The translations under genes were made by a program, and so were the position numbers. A DNA stretch of 64,000 nucleotides from Thalassospira australica. Its GTDB lineage: Bacteria > Pseudomonadota > Alphaproteobacteria > Rhodospirillales > Thalassospiraceae. Location of the stretch: contig NZ_JRJE01000004.1 in assembly GCF_000763295.1 (NCBI RefSeq), positions 248,001-312,000 on the forward strand, given 5' to 3'. Positions 57,104-64,000 of the stretch are shown here, piece after piece (within the stretch, counting starts at the first letter, position 1; every line of letters starts with the position of its first letter). A model generated the notes under the pieces. It worked only from the letters and a program-made list of their open reading frames with translations, had not been told where the DNA came from and ran no database searches.

Positions 57104-57427
57104 ATGGCTATTCCAACACCGGTGAACGGTCAGATTACCGACGCAGTCACCCAAAGTTCAGTCAGTGTTCTTGGATCCGCACCCGCCAATGCGATGGGCT
57201 CGATCTATCAAAGTGCGGCACATTCAACATCCATCCTGTTTCAAAATGCCGTGCAGGCACAGCAACAGGCATCAATGTGTTCGCAGGCGGCAACCAACCA
57301 GGGCGTGATGCAGCTTTACTCTGTCAACACGATGGCTGGCGCACAGGCCACCGCAAAACTCGGACGGTCTGACAACAGCGATACGCTTTTGACACTTCTC
57401 GTAATTTTGGCAGCAACCCGCCGCTAG
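57104..57427 (+). CDS. RebB-domain R-body protein (paralogue 6)
   Basis: A 107-residue member whose first 17 residues match paralogue 1 exactly (MAIPTPVNGQITDAVTQ) and whose tail keeps the QAATNQGVMQLYSVNTMAG block. It is therefore of the same subgroup as 1 and 2. GGAGG precedes the ATG. The leader holds the terminator-like hairpin at 57071-57092. Confidence 0.92.
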   Translation: MAIPTPVNGQITDAVTQSSVSVLGSAPANAMGSIYQSAAHSTSILFQNAVQAQQQASMCSQAATNQGVMQLYSVNTMAGAQATAKLGRSDNSDTLLTLLVILAATRR

Positions 57428-57486
57428 GCACCTGACCCGCCGGCGCATCTGCGAACCGGCAATGGTCACAAACATGAGGGCGTGAA

Positions 57487-57750
57487 ATGGCAGACAACAC
57501 CCCTGTAAATTCACAAATCACCGACGCGGTGACACAGAACAACGTCAAGGTTCTGGGTGAAGCGCCGGCACAGGCCATGGGCCTTGTGTATCAGACGATG
57601 GCCCATTCCATCAGTCTGTCGATGCAAAACGCCATGCAAACCCAAGGCGGGCTGCAACAGATTGGCAACGCCGTAACGTCCAGCGCCTGCAAGATGATCT
57701 TGGACAGTTCCGGGGGCGGCATGGGCGGCAAAGGCGGCGAAGGCGGCTGA
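57487..57750 (+). CDS. RebB-domain protein (paralogue 7), Gly-rich tail
   Basis: An 87-residue member: core NSQITDAVTQNNVKVLGEAPAQAMG, then SISLSMQNAMQTQGGLQQIGNAV, closest to paralogue 5. It ends with a Gly-rich tail (GGGMGGKGGEGG) not seen in the others. It lies 59 bp after paralogue 6, with no terminator between. Confidence 0.9.
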   Translation: MADNTPVNSQITDAVTQNNVKVLGEAPAQAMGLVYQTMAHSISLSMQNAMQTQGGLQQIGNAVTSSACKMILDSSGGGMGGKGGEGG

Positions 57751-57854
57751 CCGGATCTGACTGACAAGCCCCCTGATCACGCACAACCACCGCACGGGCG
57801 CGCATTTTGCGTCACATGTGCAAGTCTACCCACCAGCCCCGCACGAGGTTTACG

Positions 57855-58460
57855 ATGGCAGACGATGACAACACCGCAAACGACAGCTCGAAAACCGAAA
57901 GCGACGATGCAAGCAAAACCAACGGTGATGATAGCACGTCAAATGCAGCCTCAAGTACGGACAGCAGCAAAGCCGAGGCTGGCGGCAAATCCGATGACAG
58001 CGGTTCAGCCAGCGGCTCCGGCGATGATAGCAGCAGCTCGGAAAGCGGGTCAGACAGTGGGTCAGAAAGTGGTTCGGATGGATCTGATGCAGGCAGCGCA
58101 TCTGGCACCCCGCCGCTTAGCACCGCGCTTAATCCGCAAATTGTTCAGGCCGTCGGCACCACCAACCACGCTGTTTTGAACGGGGCCATCCCCGGTGCAA
58201 ACGGGGTTGCCTATCAAAAAGTCTCCCAGGCGGCGGCCTATGCGGTTCAGGATTCAACCGATTATCTGCGCAACATCATGTCAATGGCATCCGCCACCAC
58301 CGGTGTCGCCATGCAACAGATGCTCGCGACAAAGGAAGTTGATCCCTATTCCAAAATCATCGAAGCCGCAACCAAGGCAGTCGGTGACGCCCAAACCACC
58401 TTTTCAAAGGTCGGCACGTCTGCCAGTTCAGTGGTGAAGGACTTTGATAATCTGGCCTGA
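57855..58460 (+). CDS. RebB-like protein with Ser/Asp-rich N-terminal region (paralogue 8)
   Basis: A 201-residue protein. The first 85 residues are low complexity, about one-third Ser with many Asp and Gly. From about residue 90 a Reb-like helical domain follows: NPQIVQAVGTTNHAVLNG, then QKVSQAAAYAVQDSTDYLRN. It is the most divergent member, with a longer C-terminal helix. GAGG precedes the ATG at 57855. The C-terminal assignment to the Reb family is by pattern and less certain than for the others. Confidence 0.72.
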   Translation: MADDDNTANDSSKTESDDASKTNGDDSTSNAASSTDSSKAEAGGKSDDSGSASGSGDDSSSSESGSDSGSESGSDGSDAGSASGTPPLSTALNPQIVQAVGTTNHAVLNGAIPGANGVAYQKVSQAAAYAVQDSTDYLRNIMSMASATTGVAMQQMLATKEVDPYSKIIEAATKAVGDAQTTFSKVGTSASSVVKDFDNLA

Positions 58461-58465
58461 AAGAA

Positions 58466-59770
58466 CTAGCCCGCGCGCATCAGTTCAATCCGGTGGCAGG
58501 CTTCCGAGAAGTCCGGGGCAAACAGCTTGACGCTGACCCCGGTTCCCTGAAGTTCATAAGCCCCCATCTCTGCTGTCGGGCAGGAAATGAAGCTTGCGAC
58601 GGTCTGGCTGACCAGAACCCGTTTGCCAAGCTGTTTGGTAAGCTGCTCGATACGGGCTGCCTCATTGGCCGCCTGACCAACCACGGTAAAGTCCACACGC
58701 TCAGACACACCGACATTGCCGTAAATCACATCCCCGACATGCATGCCCAGCCCGTAATCAAACGGCAATTTGCCTTCGGCTTCACGTTTGGCATTAAGCT
58801 CATCGATGTTCAATTGTGCTTCGGCCGCGGCATAGAGTGCAGACACACAGGCATTTTCAAGATTGTTGTCATCCTCATCAATCGGGAAAATCGCCAATGT
58901 CGCATCCCCGATATAACGCAGAACCTGCCCACCGTGTTTGAGCACTGCCCCGGCGGTCGCGGCAAAGAAATCGTTCATTTCGCCAAGAAAGGCATCGTCA
59001 CCCACATGGGTCGCAACCGATGTTGAATTGCGCATATCGGAAAACCAGATCACGGCGCGGGTTTTGGTGCTATCGCCCAGTTTGATCTGACCATTGCGCA
59101 CACGCCCACCCGCGTCCGAGCCAAGATAAGTCTCAAGGATGGTGCTGGTTTCTTCATGGTTGATGCGCATCTTGCACGACACGGCAAAACGACGCTGAAT
59201 CCCTGACAGGATTGCAAGGTCCTCGTCCGAGAAACCGCTGGGTCGACGGGTCAGATAGGTCATGAAAATGCGGTTGCTGTTAAGCGTGCTGTCACGGTCG
59301 GTGACAAACGGTGTCATCAGGGCATAGTAATCGGTGCCGCGTCTTTTACGGAAACTTTCAAGGACCGGGAAATCAACAACAGCACTTGGACCAATGAGAT
59401 GACGGCGCATAAAGCTGACGTCATTTTCAAGCATCCACTTCATCGGGCTTTCGGTCCAGCCATTGTCTTTTTCATCGTCGCCCATGTGGTTGGTGCGTTC
59501 GATCTGGCCATTTTCCTTGGTCCAGATATAGGAAACACCTTCGTAAAGCGGATGCAGGGTTTTAAATGAAACCATCACCCGGTCAACGGGGATGCCCGAC
59601 GCGACAAGGCGGCTTGCCATGCCTGAAAGAAGGTCCTTGATGTCGGTATCATCAAGTGCACATTCCATCAGCCAGTCATTGACAGATCGCACGAAACCGC
59701 GCGCAGCTTGCGCGTTGTTGGTACCAGGTAGCGCGGTTACCACACCTGTCGAGTTCTGATCATTGCCCAT
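58466..59770 (-). CDS. Class III adenylate/guanylate cyclase
   Basis: A 434-residue soluble protein predicted to make cAMP or cGMP. The N-terminal half (to about residue 210) looks like a GAF-like sensor with no membrane segments. The C-terminal half is a class III catalytic domain: metal-binding Asp in FSDMRNST and in YIGDATLAIFP, with the later VGQAANEAARIEQ segment typical of the family. Only 5 bp separate its stop from the stop of reb paralogue 8, and no terminator lies between, so transcripts from the two strands may collide or overlap. Confidence 0.9.
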   Translation of the reverse strand: MGNDQNSTGVVTALPGTNNAQAARGFVRSVNDWLMECALDDTDIKDLLSGMASRLVASGIPVDRVMVSFKTLHPLYEGVSYIWTKENGQIERTNHMGDDEKDNGWTESPMKWMLENDVSFMRRHLIGPSAVVDFPVLESFRKRRGTDYYALMTPFVTDRDSTLNSNRIFMTYLTRRPSGFSDEDLAILSGIQRRFAVSCKMRINHEETSTILETYLGSDAGGRVRNGQIKLGDSTKTRAVIWFSDMRNSTSVATHVGDDAFLGEMNDFFAATAGAVLKHGGQVLRYIGDATLAIFPIDEDDNNLENACVSALYAAAEAQLNIDELNAKREAEGKLPFDYGLGMHVGDVIYGNVGVSERVDFTVVGQAANEAARIEQLTKQLGKRVLVSQTVASFISCPTAEMGAYELQGTGVSVKLFAPDFSEACHRIELMRAG

Positions 59771-59979
59771 CGTCCGCTCCGTCCATCCGTATTCTTAATT
59801 GTTGCATCGCCTAGATAGAACAGCAATGCAAATTCGCAATTGTTGATTTGGAAACATTGATTTTCTCGCCACATAAATGACTATTGGTCATTAGTATTGC
59901 AAGGGCAATTCGACAAAAACCGGCAGCCCCTTGCTCCACCGGAAACATCCGGCGACCAAAGAGGTGCAATATCAGTGTT

Positions 59980-61611
59980 TTAGGGGCGTGCGGGCGGCAG
60001 GTAAATACGTGCCAGAAGTCCGCCCTGCGGGGCATCTTCAAGATAAATTTCCCCGCCATGTGCCCGAACGGCGGTTCGTGCAATCGCCATCCCCAGGCCA
60101 ATGCCACCGGTGTCACGATTGCGTGATTCCTCAACCCGGAAGAAAGGCTCAAACACCTGTTCGCGCTGATCAATGGCGATGCCCGGGCCGTCATCGGCAA
60201 TTTCGATCCACAATCCGCCGTCGTCGGCATCGCGTACAGTCACCTCGACCGTGGTCGCAAACTTCAGCGCATTGGATACCAGATTGCCAAACGCCCGTTT
60301 AATCGACAAAGGCCGACACGGATAGACCCGCGCTTCGACGGAACCGGCAAAATGGATTGGTCGTCCGGTTTCAGCCAAATCCTCGACCGCAGATTCAACA
60401 AGGGCAGTCAAATCAATCTTGCGGGTTTCCTCATTGGCAGTTTCTTCGCGGGCAAAGGTCATGGCCGCTTCGACCATTTGTTCCATCTCGTCCAGTGTTT
60501 CAATGATCCGTGCCCGGTTTTCAGGATCATCGACAAATTCTGCGCGCAAACGCAAAGACGTAATCGGCGTACGCAAATCGTGCGAAATCGCAGCCAGCAT
60601 CCGTGTACGATCTTCGACAAACCGTTTAAGGCGTGCGGTCATGCGGTTAAACGCCTTGGCCGCACGGCGGATTTCAATCGGACCGGTTTCAGGAACCGGT
60701 TCGGGATAATCACCGCGCCCGACCCGGTCCGCCGCCTGGGTCAACAATCCCCAGGACCTTGATATGCGCCGGGCCAGCACAAATGCGATCACCGCAATCA
60801 CCACGGCAGAAAGCAAAACGCGCAACAGATTATCGACCACAAACCTTGGCGGGGGCATCATGCCGCCGATCATGGCTTCCAGCCAGACGGTTGACGACGC
60901 GACCGTGCCGTCTGCATGGGTGACAGTCGATGTGATCGGCACGACAAGCTGCATGACCGGAGACGCGTGACAGTCAAAACGTTCCATATAGCGCAAAGCC
61001 CAAGGGGCTTTTATGCCACCATAAGGCCGGTCATGTGCGTTTTCCGGATGTTCGAACCTTTCACCGCGGGCTTCCTTCGCATCTTCAAGAACGTCTTCTG
61101 CGTCTTCTGCATCCTTGTAATCCGCATTTCCCGAAGATGATGCATGGCCGTTCATAAACACATTTTTGGCTTGAAGCAGCGATTTTTTGTGCTTCCAACA
61201 GGCATCCTCGGACAGAACAAAAACCTGTGCAGGATTATCGGGCGTGGTACCAAGAAATGCGTTTAGCCGGTCACTTAACCCACCTTCATCATGGCTGCCC
61301 CCACGGCCTTTGCCGGTGCTGTCGGGCAGTTCGGCCGGATCAAGGACACGCAACCGGGTTTGCGCCGATTGCGCAACACGCAAAACATCGCGCCAGTTTT
61401 CCTGTGGCGTGGTGGTCAGTATCCGTGAAATCGCCGCCACACGGGACAATGCATTGCCACGACGTTCAGATGCCACGGCATCGCGGCGCTCGTCTGCCAG
61501 CATGACCCCAAGCACGATATGGGTAAGTATAATCGCCCCCAGCAACAGACACACAAGCTGCGCGGTCAGGCTTTGCGGCCACAGACGTTTTATCAGGCGG
61601 CGTCTGTTCAT
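59980..61611 (-). CDS. Membrane sensor histidine kinase
   Basis: A 543-residue kinase. Two transmembrane segments (about 15-37 and 262-285) bracket a long periplasmic region that is charged and rich in Asp, Glu and His, possibly metal- or cation-sensing. A HAMP region follows. The HisKA motif is AAISHDLRTPITSLRLR, and the ATPase has the N and G boxes (GNLVSNALKF, GGIGLGMAI). It overlaps its response-regulator gene by 4 bp. Confidence 0.92.
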   Translation of the reverse strand: MNRRRLIKRLWPQSLTAQLVCLLLGAIILTHIVLGVMLADERRDAVASERRGNALSRVAAISRILTTTPQENWRDVLRVAQSAQTRLRVLDPAELPDSTGKGRGGSHDEGGLSDRLNAFLGTTPDNPAQVFVLSEDACWKHKKSLLQAKNVFMNGHASSSGNADYKDAEDAEDVLEDAKEARGERFEHPENAHDRPYGGIKAPWALRYMERFDCHASPVMQLVVPITSTVTHADGTVASSTVWLEAMIGGMMPPPRFVVDNLLRVLLSAVVIAVIAFVLARRISRSWGLLTQAADRVGRGDYPEPVPETGPIEIRRAAKAFNRMTARLKRFVEDRTRMLAAISHDLRTPITSLRLRAEFVDDPENRARIIETLDEMEQMVEAAMTFAREETANEETRKIDLTALVESAVEDLAETGRPIHFAGSVEARVYPCRPLSIKRAFGNLVSNALKFATTVEVTVRDADDGGLWIEIADDGPGIAIDQREQVFEPFFRVEESRNRDTGGIGLGMAIARTAVRAHGGEIYLEDAPQGGLLARIYLPPARP

Positions 61612-62333
61612 TTCTCCGCCACCTCGCAGGTAAACATGTATCCCCCGCCCCAGACGGTTTTGATCAGGGTCGGGTTTTTCGCATCATGTTCGATCTTTTT
61701 GCGCAGACGGCTGACCTGATTATCAATGCTGCGATCAAACGGAATGGCTTCACGCCCGCGTGTCAGATCAAGCAACTGGTCGCGGTTAAGCACCATGTTG
61801 GGATGTTCGACAAAGGCGCAAAGCAAGCCGTATTCACCGGCACTAAGCGGGACCATCACATCATTGGCATCGCGCAGTTCATGGCGCGTGCGATCAAGTA
61901 TCCAGCGATCAAAATGAACCTGCCCACCGGGCAGAGGTCCCTTGCGCCCGACCGGAAGACTTTGGGCACGTCGCATCACGGCTTTTACGCGCGCAAGCAA
62001 TTCGCGCGGATTAAACGGCTTTGCCAGATAATCATCCGCCCCCATTTCAAGCCCGATGATGCGGTCGGTTTCCTCGCCAAGGGCGGTCAGCATGACCACT
62101 GGCACATCATGATTTTCCCGCAGCCAGCGACACAGGCTGAGCCCATCTTCGCCCGGCATCATCAAATCAAGGACAATCAGATCCGGGGCGATGTCATCAG
62201 CCATCAACTTCCGCAACTCACGACCATCGGATGCCAGAGACACACGGTATTCGTGCTGGCGCAAATATCGCCCAAGAAGGTCACGAATATCGCGATGGTC
62301 ATCAACAACAAGAATATGGGGCTGGTCGCTCAT
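61608..62333 (-). CDS. OmpR-family response regulator
   Basis: A 241-residue regulator with a receiver domain (Asp11, Asp12 acid pocket, phospho-acceptor Asp56, Lys in YLAKPFN) and a C-terminal winged-helix DNA-binding domain. It is first in the operon with the kinase and divergent from the small exported protein gene, which it may control. Confidence 0.94.
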   Translation of the reverse strand: MSDQPHILVVDDHRDIRDLLGRYLRQHEYRVSLASDGRELRKLMADDIAPDLIVLDLMMPGEDGLSLCRWLRENHDVPVVMLTALGEETDRIIGLEMGADDYLAKPFNPRELLARVKAVMRRAQSLPVGRKGPLPGGQVHFDRWILDRTRHELRDANDVMVPLSAGEYGLLCAFVEHPNMVLNRDQLLDLTRGREAIPFDRSIDNQVSRLRKKIEHDAKNPTLIKTVWGGGYMFTCEVAEK

Positions 62334-62544
62334 AAGGGGTCCTGAAATCAGATTACGTCGCTTCTTGATCCTAACCTAACGCGTCGATGTCCATCCCAGA
62401 AACAGCAATTTGTATCAGATTGTCGCATTTCGTCATTTTGACAAACCTTGCGACCAATTTGCCGGTTTTCCGGGATCATTTCGCGACAATCATCAGCGAT
62501 AACAGGCCTCAACGAACGATCCCCCACCCAAAAGAGGTTTTATC

Positions 62545-63204
62545 ATGAAACACAAAAATGCTTTGAAACTTGCCGCTGCCCTGATTGCCACAAGCATTCT
62601 CGCAACACCGATTGCAACAGCATATGCCGCCCCGGGCGGACATGGCGCACAAAGTGAATGGGCGATGTTTGACGGCGGTTCCCCAAAAGGAAAATTTGAA
62701 GGGAAACACAGCGAACATCACAAAGGCGAAAAATCGCATCGTGAAAACCGTGAACGTGCCGTGCCACTGACCCCGGGCGAGGCCCGCATCCTGATGGACG
62801 CGATGCTGCTGAAAACCGGTACGGTCAACCTGACAACCGGCGACGCCCTTATGGCCGAAGAACCGGGCAAGATTGATGTTTTGCTGGTCAATGCCGAAGG
62901 CAATGTCGTTAAAGTCGTCAAGTTTGATGCCAAAAGCGGCCATATGGAACGCAGTCAACGCCGCGAGTTGCGCAAGCTGATGGCGCGCCCCGATCCGTCG
63001 GACCGCTACAACCGCAGTTACAACACCGATCAGATCACCCTTCTGGCCAATGCCATGGTCATCCGGTTTGGCAACGGGGATCTGAAAATTGGGGATATCA
63101 CCGAAACCCCGCGTGGAACGTATAACGCGACCGTCACCAATCAGGCCGGTGACATTGTTCGCGAAATGGAACTCAGCCGTGTGACTGGCCGTCCGATCAG
63201 CTAA
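62545..63204 (+). CDS. Small exported protein with charged linker
   Basis: A 219-residue protein with a signal peptide (ALKLAAALIATSILATPIATAYA). A His/Lys/Glu-rich segment (residues 50-70, with SEHHKGEKSHRENRER) follows. Then come two similar units: TPGEARILMDAMLLKTGTV...VKVVKFDAKSGHM and TDQITLLANAMVIRFGNGD...VREMELSRVTGRPI, which look like an internal repeat. Each unit ends like a PepSY-type strand, but no family is certain. AAAGAGG precedes the ATG. Divergent from the two-component system, 211 bp apart. Confidence 0.78.
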   Translation: MKHKNALKLAAALIATSILATPIATAYAAPGGHGAQSEWAMFDGGSPKGKFEGKHSEHHKGEKSHRENRERAVPLTPGEARILMDAMLLKTGTVNLTTGDALMAEEPGKIDVLLVNAEGNVVKVVKFDAKSGHMERSQRRELRKLMARPDPSDRYNRSYNTDQITLLANAMVIRFGNGDLKIGDITETPRGTYNATVTNQAGDIVREMELSRVTGRPIS

Positions 63205-63286
63205 TCCAACGGCCAAACACACCTGAAACCGTCCCCACCCCGGTCCGGGCACTTCCCCCCAACCGATAGCCCGGACCACTCCCTGC

Positions 63287-63317
63287 GCCCTCAAGGTTTT
63301 CCTTGAGGGCGTTTTTT
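63287..63317 (+). terminator. Rho-independent terminator
   Basis: Perfect 10-bp stem GCCCTCAAGG/CCTTGAGGGC with TTTT loop and six T residues. It ends the preceding small exported protein gene. Confidence 0.95.
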
Positions 63318-63411
63318 GTTCAATATCATGGGCATATAACAGATTTGGGTTTGACCACCCTGCTAGCACCGATCATTCTTCGCATTTGATATCCCCACGA
63401 AAGAACCATTG

Positions 63412-63864
63412 ATGACAACCATCGCCCTTAAACCAACGCCGCGCACCGCCACCCTTGATGACATTCCGGCCCTGACGAAACTTTGGCAGGAAACCGGGCT
63501 TTATCGCCCCTACAACCCGCCGGAATGGGATGTAAAATTTGCCCTGAACGCGGCAGAGGCAACACTTCTGGTCTGGGAAGATAACAGTGATAACATTATG
63601 GGTTCGGTGATGGTCGGCCACGATGGTCATCGCGGCTGGATCTATTACCTTGCCGTTATGCCCAGCCACCAGAAATCGGGACTGGGTCGCACCCTGATGG
63701 AAATCGGCGAGAACTGGTTGCGTGACCAGGGTGTCTGGCGCATGCAGTTGATGGTCCGCTCGGAAAACCGTGCAACGCAGGACTTCTATCGCCATCTTGG
63801 CTATCGCGCGCTTGACGTGACCGTCATGCAAAAGGATATCGACACACCGCCTGCCGATCGCTGA
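63412..63864 (+). CDS. GNAT-family N-acetyltransferase
   Basis: A 150-residue acetyl-CoA-dependent acetyltransferase. The core strand YYLAVMPSHQKSGLGRTLM holds the Q-x-x-G-x-G/A pyrophosphate loop (QKSGLGR), and the C-terminal ENRATQDFYRHLGYR block is typical of YpeA-like members. Acceptor unknown. ATG at 63412 is used. A TfoX-like gene begins 19 bp after it. Confidence 0.9.
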   Translation: MTTIALKPTPRTATLDDIPALTKLWQETGLYRPYNPPEWDVKFALNAAEATLLVWEDNSDNIMGSVMVGHDGHRGWIYYLAVMPSHQKSGLGRTLMEIGENWLRDQGVWRMQLMVRSENRATQDFYRHLGYRALDVTVMQKDIDTPPADR

Positions 63865-63883
63865 TCACGGGAATAAGCCGATC

Positions 63884-64000
63884 ATGAAACCTGAAAAGCT
63901 GCGCAATATCGGCCCGACATCATCGCGTGAGTTGCGCGAAATCGGGATTAAAACCCGTGACCAGCTTGTCACCACAGGGATTGAGGAAACAACACGCCGG
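63884..64000 (+). CDS. TfoX C-terminal-domain-like protein, cut by window end
   Basis: Only the first 39 residues are visible: an LRNIGPTSSRELREIGIKT segment followed by a helix. This matches the helix-hairpin-helix-like C-terminal domain of TfoX (Sxy) proteins, whose family includes competence regulators. The rest lies beyond the window. Confidence 0.65.
   Translation, partial: MKPEKLRNIGPTSSRELREIGIKTRDQLVTTGIEETTRR

Overview
The window looks like chromosomal DNA of an alphaproteobacterium, most likely a Thalassospira-like member of the Rhodospirillales. This rests on gene content: a DUF2794 protein (an alphaproteobacterial family), CIRCE-controlled groESL, a chvE-gguA-gguB/gbpR sugar locus of the Agrobacterium/Azospirillum kind, and a cvpA-purF pair. 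The genus is inference.

Layout. 1-6.3 kb: radA (5' end outside the window), cvpA, purF, an SDR, and a divergent LysR/aldo-keto reductase pair. 6.4-12.5 kb: a monoheme cytochrome c, a diguanylate cyclase, and the leftward yfgM-bamB-der group. 13-21 kb: a small lipoprotein, DUF2794, a Sel1-repeat protein, quinoprotein glucose dehydrogenase, an orphan FliN, a Cds1-like PLP enzyme, Hsp20 and an old yellow enzyme. 21-30.6 kb: groESL with a perfect CIRCE operator, two poorly known exported proteins, glmU-glmS, a 95-bp structured palindrome and an HAD phosphatase. 30.6-41 kb: a large six-haem cytochrome, then L-arabinonate dehydratase with a ChvE-GguA-GguB sugar importer and its LysR regulator. 41-50.7 kb: a P-loop protein, a nuclease, msrB, then a six-gene leftward operon (FbpABC/AfuABC-like importer, metallo-beta-lactamase-fold enzyme, histidine phosphatase, HAD phosphatase). 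A divergent DeoR regulator follows, with a matching 12-bp operator at each end of the intergenic region.

The most unusual stretch is 51.2-58.5 kb, just after a tRNA-Thr(CGU) gene. It holds eight proteins with the RebB (R-body, 'killing trait') domain. Upstream are two proteins of unknown function and an ECF-type sigma factor with a roughly 250-residue proline-rich N-terminal extension. Terminators punctuate the cluster, including one placed just ahead of the sixth reb ribosome-binding site. R-bodies are coiled protein ribbons that unroll and rupture membranes; an array of this size with its own sigma factor is the best candidate for an under-described system here. A class III nucleotide cyclase converges on the cluster with only 5 bp between the genes.

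58.5-64 kb: that cyclase, an OmpR-type two-component system, a small exported protein divergent from it, a GNAT acetyltransferase, and the start of a TfoX C-terminal-domain protein cut by the window edge. No insertion sequence, prophage, CRISPR array or rRNA was seen.
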